DNA from: Actinoallomurus iriomotensis
Lineage (GTDB): Bacteria; Actinomycetota; Actinomycetes; Streptosporangiales; Streptosporangiaceae
Assembly: GCF_030269445.1 (NCBI RefSeq)
Contig: NZ_BSTJ01000002.1
Coordinates: 885,722-949,721, forward strand
Direction of reading: 5' to 3'
Length of the DNA stretch: 64,000 bases
A program made the position numbers and the translations under genes. Under the pieces are notes generated by a model that made no database searches, had not been told where the DNA came from, and worked only from the letters and a program-made list of their open reading frames with translations. Positions 43,895 through 53,929 of this stretch are shown here, in pieces. Positions within the stretch are counted from its first letter, which is position 1, and each line of letters starts with the position of its first letter.

Positions 43895-46041
43895 CTCGTT
43901 CCTTCCATCGTGTGGTGCCCGGGCGCCACGCCGTCGACATGGACGTAGGCGCCGTCGCTGGTCACGCCCTTCGCGGTGGCTCTTCCACCGGCCCAGACGA
44001 CACGGCCGTCGAGGGTGACGCGGGAATGAATGGGGACGGCGAGCCGGCCGGTGGTCCGGCCCGGCACCGTCACCGCCAGCCGAAAGCCGTCCGCGCCGTC
44101 GCGCCAGGACGCGGCGATGTCGCCGCGCGGCGTCGGAACCGTGCCCTCCGCCCACGTCAGCCCGGCCGGGTGCGGCTGCACCGTGAAGCGGGCGAACCCG
44201 GCGTCGGTCGGCGTGACGCCCAGGACGCGGTTGGTCAGGGTGACGGTCGGCTGGCTCGTCCAGCCGTGCGCGAGGCTGGTGAACGACGCGAGACCGGGTG
44301 TGCCGTCGGCCGCGGTCTTCTCCCAGAACGTGTTCCCCGGGTCCTGGGCGAGCTGGTAGCCCCAGCCCCTGCGGATGAGCTCCAGCCCGCTCGCGTCGTC
44401 GACGCCGAACCGCGCGTCCGCCTCGGTGCCGGACGGCAGCGGCTCGTAGTGCGAGTCGACCGCGGCGCCCTGCGTGCCCGCCGGCACGGTCAGCGACCCG
44501 TACGGCCCCCAGTCGTGCGAGCGCAGCCAGGCCAGCGACCGCTGCGCGCGGCCGGGCGCGGCCAGCCCGGAGGAGACCGCGAACGCCGTCGCGTCCTGCG
44601 GATGCACGTCCGGGTGCTCGACGCTCTGCCGGTACGCGCCCGCCGTGTCGTCCCACAGCTTCGCCTCGACCGCCGTGCGCAGGCTCGCCGCCGTCGCCTC
44701 GTAGGAGGAGGCCATGCCGGTCCGGCCCTTGGCCCGCGCCATCCGCGCGGTCTCCCGCAGCGCCCGGTACAGGCCGGCGTTCGTGTAGGTGAGGTGGTCG
44801 CAGCTGCTGTAGGCGTACGTGCCGCAGCCGCCGTCGCCACCGTACGCGCCGAAGGCGACGAGCCCGCTGTCGTCGATCTGGCGCACCGCCCAGTCGAGGG
44901 CGCCGGTGACCGCCGGCCACCAGTCGCCGAGCGCCTTCGGGTCCGCGGTGTACAGCCAGTGCAGGTACACGTCGTGCACGAACCACAGGTCGTAGTCGCC
45001 GCTGAAGTGGCCGGACTGGTCCGGGCAGACCTGCCCGTTGCCGGGCACGAACCCGTCGGCGGTCCGCTGCCGCGCCAGCGCGTCGAGCGTGTTGCGCACG
45101 GCGGCCACGTCGCCGGTGGACAGGTACGCGACCGGCCCCTCCACCCCGAGGTCACCGGTGAACGGATCGCGGTCCCGCTTGCCGCCGTCCAGCACGATCG
45201 CGGTCTTCGGGTCGGCGTAGTGCAGCGTGTTGTCGGCGTGGTCCGCCTCCCCCGGCTGGTACGGCCAGCAGGGGGCGGCCGGGTCCACGGCGATGTTGCC
45301 CTTGACCCGCGTCGGCAGGTCGGTGTCGATCTGCACGGTGTACGCGCCCGCGTACCAGATCCGGTTCAGCTCCTCGTCGCTGGACAGGAAGTGGCCCCGG
45401 TAGCCGCGAAGGTTCGCCTGGCCGGGCGCGGCCGTGAAGTCGGCCGCCACGGCGTCGACGTCCACCCAGCCGGGCTCGTCGAGGAAGATCGTCGCGTAGC
45501 GGAAGCCGCCGCGCAGTCGCCCGTCCTCCAGAGTCGCCGGCAGGTGCGCGGAGCCGAGCGGCAGGGTGTGGCTGTCGGCGTCCCACTGGTAGGGCTGCCC
45601 GGGGTAGCCGCTCCAGATGTTGGCCGTGTCGCACCCGGGGGCGAAGGCGGTCTGACCGCCGTTCTGGCCGGGCGCGGTCGCCATGTAGCGGCGCGACTCG
45701 GAGTAGCAGACGTGCAGGCCGGGCCGGTCCGCGGAGGCGCCGAGCACCCGGACCAGCGCCCTGCCCGCGACCTCGCCGCCGAAGTCGAGCGTGAGCAGCG
45801 GTGAGGTGCCGCGCTCACCCGTGCTGGTGAGGCGCACCGCCTTGCCGTCCTGGCGCAGCGCGGCGGCGGGCGCGCCGTCGATCGCGCCTCCGCGTGGGTC
45901 GGCGGCCGTGACGGCCGTCGGCCGTACGGTGCGGCTCGCCGGCGCCTGCACCTCGTCGCGCCAGGAGCGCGCGTCGGCGCGGGCGACCTGCGTCGGCACC
46001 GAGACCGCGAGCAGGGCCGCCGCCGCGACCAGCCTCCTCAT
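43891..46041 (-). CDS. Secreted six-hairpin GH78-like glycosidase, paralogue 3
   Basis: A 716-aa protein with a short signal peptide (MRRLVAAAALLAVSVPTQVA). It has a beta N-module with LLTLDFGGEVAGRALVRV, an (alpha/alpha)6 domain with DGGKRDRDPFTGDLGVEGP and the C-terminal beta-sandwich of the rhamnosidase clan (HGWTSQPTVTLTNRVLGV, AEGTVPTPRGDIAASW). It is a tandem paralogue of the next two upstream genes. In this copy the KRDR motif is followed by DPFTGD, not the usual (I/L)VWxGD, so activity may have shifted. ATGA overlaps on both sides couple it to its neighbours. A rhamnose-releasing role is probable, not certain. Confidence 0.8.
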   Translation of the reverse strand: MRRLVAAAALLAVSVPTQVARADARSWRDEVQAPASRTVRPTAVTAADPRGGAIDGAPAAALRQDGKAVRLTSTGERGTSPLLTLDFGGEVAGRALVRVLGASADRPGLHVCYSESRRYMATAPGQNGGQTAFAPGCDTANIWSGYPGQPYQWDADSHTLPLGSAHLPATLEDGRLRGGFRYATIFLDEPGWVDVDAVAADFTAAPGQANLRGYRGHFLSSDEELNRIWYAGAYTVQIDTDLPTRVKGNIAVDPAAPCWPYQPGEADHADNTLHYADPKTAIVLDGGKRDRDPFTGDLGVEGPVAYLSTGDVAAVRNTLDALARQRTADGFVPGNGQVCPDQSGHFSGDYDLWFVHDVYLHWLYTADPKALGDWWPAVTGALDWAVRQIDDSGLVAFGAYGGDGGCGTYAYSSCDHLTYTNAGLYRALRETARMARAKGRTGMASSYEATAASLRTAVEAKLWDDTAGAYRQSVEHPDVHPQDATAFAVSSGLAAPGRAQRSLAWLRSHDWGPYGSLTVPAGTQGAAVDSHYEPLPSGTEADARFGVDDASGLELIRRGWGYQLAQDPGNTFWEKTAADGTPGLASFTSLAHGWTSQPTVTLTNRVLGVTPTDAGFARFTVQPHPAGLTWAEGTVPTPRGDIAASWRDGADGFRLAVTVPGRTTGRLAVPIHSRVTLDGRVVWAGGRATAKGVTSDGAYVHVDGVAPGHHTMEGTR

Positions 46042-48158
46042 CGCGCCTCCAGCGTGTGGTGCCCGGGCGCCACGCCGTCCACGTAGACGTAACCGCCCTC
46101 GCCGGTCACGCCCTTCGCGGTGGCCCTTCCGCCGGCCCAGACCACGTGCCCGTCGAGCGTGACGCGGCCGGCGGCGGGGATCCCGAGACGGCCCGTCGCG
46201 TGCGCGGTGACCTCCAGGCGGATGCCGTGTCCGGTGTTCCGCCAGGAGGCGGTGATGTTCCCCTTCGGCGTCGGGACCGTGCCCTCGGCCCATTTCAGGT
46301 CCCCGGTGTGCGGGACGACCGCGTAGGAGGCGAAGCCGGCGGCGGTCGGCTGGACGCCGAGCACGCGTGTGGTCAGGATCGTCGTCGGCGCGGACGCCCA
46401 GCCGTGCGCGAGGCTGGAGAACTGCTTCAGGTTCGGCGTGCCGTCCGGCTGGACGTGCTCCCAGAAGGTCGAGCCCGGGTCCTGGGCGAGCTGCCAGCCC
46501 CAGAACTTCTTGATCAGGTCGAGGCCGGACGTGTCACCGGTGCCGAGCCGGGCGTCCGCCTCGAACCCGCTGGGCAGCGGCGCGTAGAACGGGCTGAGCG
46601 AGGCGTTCGCCGTGCCGACCGTCAGCGAGCCGAGGCTCGACCAGTTGTGGGCGCGCAGGTACGCCAGCGAGCGCCCGGCCCGCGTGGCGTCGGCGACCCC
46701 GGTCAGCACGGCGGTCGCGTTCGCGTCCTGCGGGTAGGCGTCGGGGATCTCCCGCGACATCCGGTACGCGCCGGCGTTCTCGTCCCACAGCTGGTCGTTG
46801 ACGGCCTTCCTCACCGCCGCCGCGCGGTCCGCGTAGGCGGCGCCGGACTCGCCGCGCGCCGTGGCGAGCTCGGCCATCTGCGTGAGGTTGCGCGCGTACA
46901 GGGCGTTGACGTAGGTCTCGTGGCCGCAGTCGGAGTAGCCGTAGTGGCCGCAGGAACCGACCGCGCCGAACGCGATCAGCCCCTGGGGGTCCTGCGCCCG
47001 TACCGACTCCAGCCAGCTCATCGTCCTCGTCAGGGCGGGCCACCACTTGTCGAGGTAGGCCCGGTCGCCGGTGTAGAGCCAGTGCTCGTACATGTTGTTC
47101 ACGAACCACGTCACGTACTCGCCGTAGGTGCGCAGCTCGTCCTTGTTGTGCTGGCCGGCCTGGCTCTCGGCGGGCATGTAGCCGTCCGGGAGCTGCTGGG
47201 CCGCCAGCGAGGACAGGGAGTTGTCCACCGCGGCCACGTCGTGCGTGGTCAGGTAGGTGACCGGCGCCTGCACGGCGAGGTCGCCCTGCCAGACGATGCG
47301 GTCGCGCTTGCCGCCGTCGTAGATGACCTCCTGGTCCGGGTCGGCGTACGGCACGGCGGTGTCGGCGTGGTCCTGCTCGCCGGAGGTGTACGGCCAGCTC
47401 TTGGCGGTGTCCGCCAGGGCGGTGTTGATCTGCACGGTGTACGCGCCCGCGTACCAGATCTTGTTCAGCAGGTCGTCGCTGGACAGGAAGTGGCCCTGGT
47501 AGGCGTCCGGGCGCGGCTGCAGCGGAGCGGCGGTGAACTCGGCGGAGACGGCGTCGACGTCGACCTGGCCGGGGCCGTCGAGGAAGAGCGTCAGGTACCG
47601 GAAGCCGCCGCGGATCCGCCGGTCGGGCGTGTTCAGGGTCAGCTCGTGGCTGTCGGTGTCCTCGGTGTAGGCCACGCCGGGGAAGCCGTTCCAGATGTTG
47701 GCGGTGTCGCACCCGGGCGCGATCTTTCCTTCGCCGTCGTTGTCGTCCGGCGCCTCGGCCAGATACCGGCGCGACTCGCTGAAGCAGGCGTGCAGCCGGC
47801 CGGTGCCGGTGCCGCGCACCGTCACCCGGCCCGCGACCTCCTTGCCGAAGTCGAGGATCAGCAGCGGGGATCCGGCCCGGTCGGCGGCGCCGACGAGCCG
47901 TACCGACCGGCCGTCGGCCTTCAGGGCGTTCCGCGGGTCGCCCTCGACGCGGCCCTGGCGGGCCACGGTCTTCAGCACCGACACCGGCCGGACGGTGTGC
48001 CCGGCGGGCGCCAGCACGTACGCCCGCCAGTCGCCGTGGTGCGGCGTGTACGACGAGGCGTGCCAGGGGTCGTCTCCGGTCGCCGACGCCGGGACGGCCG
48101 GGACGGCGAGACCCGCCGCGACCAGCGCGGCGACCGCGAGCGCTCGTGACTTTCGCAT
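46038..48158 (-). CDS. Secreted six-hairpin GH78-like glycosidase, paralogue 2
   Basis: A 706-aa secreted protein (signal MRKSRALAVAALVAAGLAVP) with the same architecture as its neighbours. It has LLILDFGKEVAGRVTVRG, DGGKRDRIVWQGDLAVQAP as the presumed catalytic-region motif, GEYVTWFVNNMYEHWLYTGD, and C-terminal HGWASAPTTILTTRVLGV. Its last 40 residues are nearly the same as in the downstream paralogue (33 of 39 aligned residues), showing a tandem duplication. It starts 12 bp after the 826-aa paralogue. Confidence 0.82.
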   Translation of the reverse strand: MRKSRALAVAALVAAGLAVPAVPASATGDDPWHASSYTPHHGDWRAYVLAPAGHTVRPVSVLKTVARQGRVEGDPRNALKADGRSVRLVGAADRAGSPLLILDFGKEVAGRVTVRGTGTGRLHACFSESRRYLAEAPDDNDGEGKIAPGCDTANIWNGFPGVAYTEDTDSHELTLNTPDRRIRGGFRYLTLFLDGPGQVDVDAVSAEFTAAPLQPRPDAYQGHFLSSDDLLNKIWYAGAYTVQINTALADTAKSWPYTSGEQDHADTAVPYADPDQEVIYDGGKRDRIVWQGDLAVQAPVTYLTTHDVAAVDNSLSSLAAQQLPDGYMPAESQAGQHNKDELRTYGEYVTWFVNNMYEHWLYTGDRAYLDKWWPALTRTMSWLESVRAQDPQGLIAFGAVGSCGHYGYSDCGHETYVNALYARNLTQMAELATARGESGAAYADRAAAVRKAVNDQLWDENAGAYRMSREIPDAYPQDANATAVLTGVADATRAGRSLAYLRAHNWSSLGSLTVGTANASLSPFYAPLPSGFEADARLGTGDTSGLDLIKKFWGWQLAQDPGSTFWEHVQPDGTPNLKQFSSLAHGWASAPTTILTTRVLGVQPTAAGFASYAVVPHTGDLKWAEGTVPTPKGNITASWRNTGHGIRLEVTAHATGRLGIPAAGRVTLDGHVVWAGGRATAKGVTGEGGYVYVDGVAPGHHTLEAR

Positions 48159-48170
48159 CGGGGGTTCTCC

Positions 48171-50651
48171 TCAGCCTTGGGCGGTCACGGTCGACGTGCC
48201 GGTGAGACCGGGCACCTGGACATATCCGTCGCGGAGCACGACACCGGCGCGCAGCGCCCGGCCGTCGCGCCAGACCGCGGTACCGCCGACGCGCACCTCC
48301 TCGGCGACCGGGACGCCCGTGGTGGCCGTGGTGCCGTTCGGGGCCTCGACGCGGAGCGTGAACGTCCCGCCGCTCCGCTTCCACGCGGCCGTGATGGCGC
48401 CGTGCGGCGTGGGCACCTGGCCCTCGGCCCAGCGCACGCCGGCGCTCGGGTGCGGCAGCACGCTGAAGGCGGCGAACCCGCCGGAGGCAGGGGTCACGCC
48501 GAGCACCTGTTCGGTGAGGAACTCGGTGGGCCCGGCCGCCCAGCCGTGCGACAGGCTCGTGTACGCGCCGAGCTGCGGGTCGCCGGTCGTGGAGACGTTC
48601 TCCCACAGCGTGCCGGGGTCGCTCTTGCCCAGCATGTGCGCCCAGGTCCGGTCGAGCAGCGACATCGCGCCCGCGGTGTCGCCCTGGGCGGTGTGGGCGA
48701 GCAGCGCCTGGTAGCCGACGAACGGGCTCACGTAGCGCGGCACCGTGCCCGCCTTGTCGACGGTGACGTCGCCGTACGGGCCCGCGAGCCGGGTGTCGAA
48801 GAAGCGCAGGACGGACGTGGCCCGGGCGCCGGTCGCGACGCCGGAGACCACCGCCATCGCGTTGCCGTCCTGCGGGTGGGCGCCGTCGGCCGGGCCCACC
48901 TTGTACGCGCCGGCCGCGGCGTCCCACAGCGACGCGTTGACCGCCGAGGCGGTGCGGGCGGCGTGGTCGCGGTAGGTCTTCGCCAGATCCGGCTCGCCCT
49001 CCGCCTCGGCCGCCCGCGCGGCCATGCCGAGCACGTAGACGTACAGCGAGCTGGTGTAGGTGCCCTTGCCCTCGTTGCCGTAGCCCCAGGTGCCGCCCGC
49101 GCCCGCCATGTCGACCAGCCCGTCGCCGCCGGTCTTCGACTCCAGCCACGCGACGTCCTTCTTCATCGCGTCGTACCACTGGTCCAGGAAGGCGCGGTCG
49201 CCGGTGTAGAGGTAGTGGGTCCAGTAGTTGTGCACCCACCATTCGGCGTACTCGCCCCAGCCGAGGTTGTAGCCGAACTTGTCGGTCAGGTAGAGACCGG
49301 GGATCTGCCCGCTCGCGGCCTGGCCCTTGGCCATGAACGCGACCGAGTCGGCGGCCGGACGGCTCTGGCCCGTGGTCAGGTACGACACCGGGTCGGAGAT
49401 CGCGTTGTCGCCGCCCCAGATCATGCGGTCGCGCTTGGCGCCGTCGCTGATCACGCTCGGCCCGTCGCCGACGACCGCGTCGTTGCGCACCGGCCCGGCC
49501 TGTCCCGGGTAGGGCCGCCCGGTCTTCGGGTCGATGGTCGCGAGCTGCACGGTGTACGCGCCGGAGTACCAGAGCCGGTTCAGCGTGTCGTCGCTGGACA
49601 GGAAGGCGCCCTTGTAACGGTCCAATGCCGGGTTCGCCGGATCGGCGGTGAAGTTCAGGCGAAGGCCGGACAGCCGTACCTCGCCGGGGTCGGCGAGGAA
49701 GAGCATGAGGTAGCGGAACCCGCCGCGGATCACCGGGTCGGTCAGCTCGCCGTTCCGCGCGGTGAGATAGTGCGTCTCGGTCGCGAGGCCGGTGGGGTCC
49801 TGGCTGTAGTCCGAGGCGGTGGTGAGGTACTCGGTGCTCTCGCTGAAGGCCAGCCCGATCCTGGGCGTCCCGCTCCCTCCGGTGAGCCTCAGCCGGACCT
49901 GCCCGGCCACCTCCTCACCGAAGTCGTAGATGACGTACGGGCGTCCGTACGTGGCGGCGCGCAACGTCGTGGTGCCGCCGCGCAGCGCCCCGCCCGGGTC
50001 CTGGACCGTTCCGCCGTAGGGGGCGGCGGGCGCTCCGCCGTCGCCCAGCGTCCAGACGGCGTGCACCCGGGCACCGGGTCCGGGGTCGGCGGCGTTGCGG
50101 AAGGTGACCCGGATCTCGCCCGACGGGCCGACCAGCCGGGCCGGCACCGTGACGTCGTAGTGGACCAGGCCGGCCAGGCCGCTCCACGTGCCGGCCTGGG
50201 CCGGGTCCGGCTCGCGCTCATGGACGACCTGGCCGCCCACCAGCACCTCGTAGTGCGCGGTCGCGCTGCCCGCCTCCTCGACGCGGAGCCGTACGTCGTG
50301 TCCGCGCGGCACGCGCAGGCGGTAGCCGAACGAGGCGCCCGCCGTGTCCGGGCCGGCCTGCCGGACCATGACCCCGTCGACCTTCGCGGTGCTGCTCGAC
50401 GGGTCGGCCTGGAGGTCGTGCCCGGTCGTCTCGGACGCGGCCGAGTCGGCCGTGACGTAGTCGCCGTTGGTCGCGTAGGCCTCGGCGATCTTGGCCGGGC
50501 GTACGGTGCGGGAGGAGGGCGCCATGACGTAGCGGTCCGCCCGCGACAGCGACGGCAGCCCGAGCGACGGGTCCGCCCCGGCCGGCGGCATGGCCGCGAT
50601 GACGCCCGTCGTGCCCAGGGCGAGGGCGGTCAGCAGGTGCAGCGATCTCAT
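48171..50651 (-). CDS. Secreted six-hairpin GH78-like glycosidase, paralogue 1
   Basis: An 826-aa secreted protein (signal to about residue 26). It has an extra N-terminal beta domain (about 70-205, YRLRVPRGHDVRLRVEEAG), then YVIYDFGEEVAGQVRLRL, the barrel motif DGAKRDRMIWGGDNAISDP, WGEYAEWWVHNYWTHYLYTGD, and the shared C-terminus (SHGWAAGPTEFLTEQVLGV, AEGQVPTPHGAITAAW). It is the most distant of the three paralogues and has the most typical KRDRMIW motif. It follows a GH78 gene after a 70-bp gap containing a hairpin. Confidence 0.82.
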   Translation of the reverse strand: MRSLHLLTALALGTTGVIAAMPPAGADPSLGLPSLSRADRYVMAPSSRTVRPAKIAEAYATNGDYVTADSAASETTGHDLQADPSSSTAKVDGVMVRQAGPDTAGASFGYRLRVPRGHDVRLRVEEAGSATAHYEVLVGGQVVHEREPDPAQAGTWSGLAGLVHYDVTVPARLVGPSGEIRVTFRNAADPGPGARVHAVWTLGDGGAPAAPYGGTVQDPGGALRGGTTTLRAATYGRPYVIYDFGEEVAGQVRLRLTGGSGTPRIGLAFSESTEYLTTASDYSQDPTGLATETHYLTARNGELTDPVIRGGFRYLMLFLADPGEVRLSGLRLNFTADPANPALDRYKGAFLSSDDTLNRLWYSGAYTVQLATIDPKTGRPYPGQAGPVRNDAVVGDGPSVISDGAKRDRMIWGGDNAISDPVSYLTTGQSRPAADSVAFMAKGQAASGQIPGLYLTDKFGYNLGWGEYAEWWVHNYWTHYLYTGDRAFLDQWYDAMKKDVAWLESKTGGDGLVDMAGAGGTWGYGNEGKGTYTSSLYVYVLGMAARAAEAEGEPDLAKTYRDHAARTASAVNASLWDAAAGAYKVGPADGAHPQDGNAMAVVSGVATGARATSVLRFFDTRLAGPYGDVTVDKAGTVPRYVSPFVGYQALLAHTAQGDTAGAMSLLDRTWAHMLGKSDPGTLWENVSTTGDPQLGAYTSLSHGWAAGPTEFLTEQVLGVTPASGGFAAFSVLPHPSAGVRWAEGQVPTPHGAITAAWKRSGGTFTLRVEAPNGTTATTGVPVAEEVRVGGTAVWRDGRALRAGVVLRDGYVQVPGLTGTSTVTAQG

Positions 50652-50675
50652 CGAAGTCCTTCCTGGTCGAGGTGT

Positions 50676-50700
50676 GGCGAACCCGCACGGTGGGTTCGCC
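50676..50700 (-). other. Intercistronic hairpin downstream of GH78 gene
   Basis: A perfect 9-bp stem GGCGAACCC / GGGTTCGCC with a 7-base loop in the 70-bp gap after the GH78 stop at 50722. It may protect the upstream message end or lower read-through to the next gene. Confidence 0.6.
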
Positions 50701-50721
50701 GCATCTCGGACGAAGCGGGGG

Positions 50722-53700
50722 TCAGGCGCTGAAGTGCCAGTGGCCGGAGCCGACGGTGAACACGGCGTTGCCGTCCTGCGTGCGCACGAACTTCGCGCCG
50801 TCCCGGGTGACGTCGGAAACGTTCGCCGCGGGCACCCACACCTCGGCGGTCGTGTTCACCGGCACGGTGACGTCGAGCGTGAACCGGCCTCCGGAGACCG
50901 ACCAGCGGCTCGCGATCTCGCCGTAGTCGGACCGGTAGGTCGCCGACGCCTTCGTGAGGGTCCCGCCGGGCCTCGGGTGGATGACGACGCTCCGGTAGCC
51001 CGGCGACGCCGGGGCGATGCCGCCGATGTTCTGGTACATCCAGTCGCCGACCGAGCCGAGCCCGTAGTGGTTGAAGGAGTTCATGCCCGGGTCGTTGAAC
51101 GTGCCGTCCGGCTTGATGCCGTCCCAGCGCTCCCAGATGGTGGTCGCGCCCCGGCCGATCTCATAGCCCCAGGACGGGAACGTCTTCTGCTGCAGGAGCC
51201 GGTACGCCACGTCGTTGTGGCCCGTACGGGTGAGCGTCGGCAGCAGTTCCCCGGTGCCGAGGAAGCCGGTGGTCAGGTGCCCGTCGTGCGCGGCGATGTT
51301 GGCCACCAGCTTGTCCGCGGCCGGGGTCACCTGCGCGTCGGGCAGCAGGTCGTCCGACAGCGCGAGGACGTACGCCGTCTGGCTGCCGCCGCCGACCGTG
51401 CCGTCGGACTTGACGTACTTGGCGTCGAAGGCGTCCCGGATCTGTCCCCAGAGGGTCCGGTACGCGGCCGCGGCGTCGTGGTCTCCGATCGCGTCCGCCA
51501 TCCGCGCGACGAGATCGGTGGAGTGCGCGAAGTACGCGGTGCCGATCAGGTCGAGCGGGGTGTCGTCACCGACGTTGAGCCAGTCGCCGTACCCCTGGGC
51601 GGGCCGGATCAGCCCGGTGCTGTGCGCCTTGAGGTAGTCGATCCACTTCTTCATCGCCGGGTAGCGGTCGCGTACGACCTGCACGTCGCCGTAGCGCTGC
51701 CACAGCGTGTACGGGATGATCACGCCCGCGTCTCCCCAGCCGGCCGTGCCCGAGCCCGCGGACACGGCGGGAACGACGTCGGTGAACGCCCCGTCGGCCG
51801 TCTGGTCGTCGGCCAGGTCGGTGGTGAACTTGGCCAGGAACGTGTCGGCGTCCATGTTGAACGTCGAGGTCGGCGCGAACGCCGCGATGTCGCCGGTCCA
51901 GCCGAGCCGTTCGTCGCGCTGCGGGCAGTCGGTGGGGACGCTGAAGAAGTTGCCCTTCTGGCCCCACACGATGTTGTGCTGGATCTGGTCGACCAGCGGG
52001 TCGGAGGTGGTCAGGGTGCCGTTCGGCGACGCGTCGGCGTGCGCGACCACGCCGTCGACCGACGACAGGGTCGGCGTGCCCGGGAAGCCGGTGACCTCGA
52101 CGTACCGGTAGCCGCGGTAGGTGAACCGCGACTCGTACGTCTCGGCGCCGCCGCCCTTGAGCGTGTAGCGGTCGGTGTCGGCGGCGCCGCGCAGGTTCGC
52201 GGTGTAGAGCGTGCCGTCGGTGTTCAGCACCTCGCCGTTGCGGATGGTCACCGTGGTGCCGGCGGGCCCGGACACGCGCAGCCGGTTCCAGCCGACCAGG
52301 TTCTGGCCCATGTCGAAGACGTAGGTGCCCGGCTTGGGCCGCGTCAGCTTGACCGGGTGCAGGACGGTGTCGACGCGGACCGGCGGACCGGTCTGGGCGA
52401 CGAGGTTCGGCGTCACGGTGCCGACTTCGACCCCCGACCAGCCGGAGTCGTCATAGCCGGGACCGTCCCAGCCCGCACGCTCGTTCCGCGCGTCGTAGAC
52501 CTCACCCTGGTAGATGTCGGCCGAGGTCAGGGGGCTGGCGGTTGTCTTCCAGGAGTCGTCGGTGCCGACCGTCTGCGCGGTGCCGTCGGTGTAGTCCACG
52601 CGGAGCTGGGCGAGGAACCACGGCTGTTGCCCGTAGACGTGCGTGCCGGCGAAGCCGATGTTGCCGGAGTACCAGCCGGGTGCCAGCAGCGCCCCGATGG
52701 CGTTGTCCCCGCGGTGCAGCATCGAGGTCACGTCGTAGGTCTGGTACTGGACACGCTTGTTGTAGTCCGTCCAGCCGGGCGTGAAGTCGTCGTCGCCGAC
52801 GCGCCGGCCGTTGAGGTGCGCCTCGTACAGGCCGAGCGAGGTCACGTACAGGCGGGCCGCCGCGACCGGCTTGGCGACCCGGAACCCGTGCCGCAGGTAC
52901 GGCACCGGCGGCGACGGCTGGACGACCTGGTTACCCCACGGCCCCGAGCCGTACGCGGCGGCGTCCTTGGCGGCGCTCCAGGAGGAGTCGTCGAAGCCCG
53001 GCTTCTCCCACCCGTCCGGCGCGCTCTGCGCCGACCTGAACGATGAGTCGGTGACGAAGTCGACCGGGTCTCCGTCGGCGCGTTCGACGTGCAGCCGCCC
53101 GATCACGCCGGCCGGGCTCTCGGAGGTGTTGACCGCCTGGATCGCGAGGGTGTTGGCGCCGGGGCGCAGCAGGGACGTGACGTCGGCGAGCTGCCCCTGC
53201 TTCCAGCCGTCCGTGACCTGCGGTGACGACGCGGCGCGGGTGCCGTTGACGTACAGGGTGAACTCGTCGTCGGCGGTCAGGGTGAACGACGCCTTGGTGA
53301 TCGCGCCGGAGCCCAGATCGACGGTACGGCGGAAGTAGCGGGTGGAGGCGGGCTCACTGGACGCCGGGTCGCCCTCGGGGTACCAGATCCAGTGCGCGCC
53401 GGTCAGGCTCGGCGTCGTCTCCGGGCTGCCGATCCACTTGGCCGTCCAGTCCTGCCGGTCAAGGCCGGTCTCGAAGAAGGACGTCTTGCTCCACGCCGAC
53501 GGCCTGCCCTGGGCGTCCCAGACGCGGACGCGCCAGTAGTAGCGCCGCCCGGACGCCGGCGCGGAACCGCCGTACGGCACGTCCACGGACTGCGCGCTCG
53601 CGACCCGGCCGCTGTCCCAGACGTCGGCGGCCTTGGCATCCTTCTTGGAGGAGACCACGACCTGGTAGGCCGTCTGAGCCTGTCCGCGCGCCGACGAGTC

Positions 53701-53904
53701 GAGCCGCCAGCCGAGGCGTGGCCGGGCGGCGTCGATCCCGACCGGGTTCGTCGCCCGCTCGGTCGTCGTCGCCGACACCCGTACGGGCGAGGCGGTCCGC
53801 GCGGACGCCGGTCCGGCGGGCAGGCCGGTGAGGAGGGCCGTCGTGACGCCGACGGAGATCAGGGCGGGGATCGATCGTCGGCGGAACCTCGTTACCACTC
53901 GCAT
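50722..53904 (-). CDS. Secreted GH78 alpha-L-rhamnosidase (canonical motif)
   Basis: A 1060-aa secreted GH78. Order: signal peptide (1-36), Ig-like N-module (PRLGWRLDSSARGQAQTAYQ), a small beta insertion with FRRTVDLGSGAITKASFTL (about 185-330), Bac_rhamnosid_N (AARLYVTSLGLYEAHLNGRR), beta module, catalytic barrel from about residue 640 with TDCPQRDERLGWTGD (Asp659 onward, holding the catalytic acid), and the C-terminal beta domain. This copy has the full textbook GH78 signature and is the safest rhamnosidase call of the set. Confidence 0.95.
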   Translation of the reverse strand: MRVVTRFRRRSIPALISVGVTTALLTGLPAGPASARTASPVRVSATTTERATNPVGIDAARPRLGWRLDSSARGQAQTAYQVVVSSKKDAKAADVWDSGRVASAQSVDVPYGGSAPASGRRYYWRVRVWDAQGRPSAWSKTSFFETGLDRQDWTAKWIGSPETTPSLTGAHWIWYPEGDPASSEPASTRYFRRTVDLGSGAITKASFTLTADDEFTLYVNGTRAASSPQVTDGWKQGQLADVTSLLRPGANTLAIQAVNTSESPAGVIGRLHVERADGDPVDFVTDSSFRSAQSAPDGWEKPGFDDSSWSAAKDAAAYGSGPWGNQVVQPSPPVPYLRHGFRVAKPVAAARLYVTSLGLYEAHLNGRRVGDDDFTPGWTDYNKRVQYQTYDVTSMLHRGDNAIGALLAPGWYSGNIGFAGTHVYGQQPWFLAQLRVDYTDGTAQTVGTDDSWKTTASPLTSADIYQGEVYDARNERAGWDGPGYDDSGWSGVEVGTVTPNLVAQTGPPVRVDTVLHPVKLTRPKPGTYVFDMGQNLVGWNRLRVSGPAGTTVTIRNGEVLNTDGTLYTANLRGAADTDRYTLKGGGAETYESRFTYRGYRYVEVTGFPGTPTLSSVDGVVAHADASPNGTLTTSDPLVDQIQHNIVWGQKGNFFSVPTDCPQRDERLGWTGDIAAFAPTSTFNMDADTFLAKFTTDLADDQTADGAFTDVVPAVSAGSGTAGWGDAGVIIPYTLWQRYGDVQVVRDRYPAMKKWIDYLKAHSTGLIRPAQGYGDWLNVGDDTPLDLIGTAYFAHSTDLVARMADAIGDHDAAAAYRTLWGQIRDAFDAKYVKSDGTVGGGSQTAYVLALSDDLLPDAQVTPAADKLVANIAAHDGHLTTGFLGTGELLPTLTRTGHNDVAYRLLQQKTFPSWGYEIGRGATTIWERWDGIKPDGTFNDPGMNSFNHYGLGSVGDWMYQNIGGIAPASPGYRSVVIHPRPGGTLTKASATYRSDYGEIASRWSVSGGRFTLDVTVPVNTTAEVWVPAANVSDVTRDGAKFVRTQDGNAVFTVGSGHWHFSA

Positions 53905-53929
53905 CGGTGTCCCTTTCTCGGCGGGATCG

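Noticed and set aside
39806..43948. A 1380-aa open frame on the plus strand opposite the GH106 gene
   Set aside because: It is antisense to genes with clear domains; its composition (Arg/Val/Gly/Ala-rich, no motifs) is what very high GC3 produces in the opposite strand.
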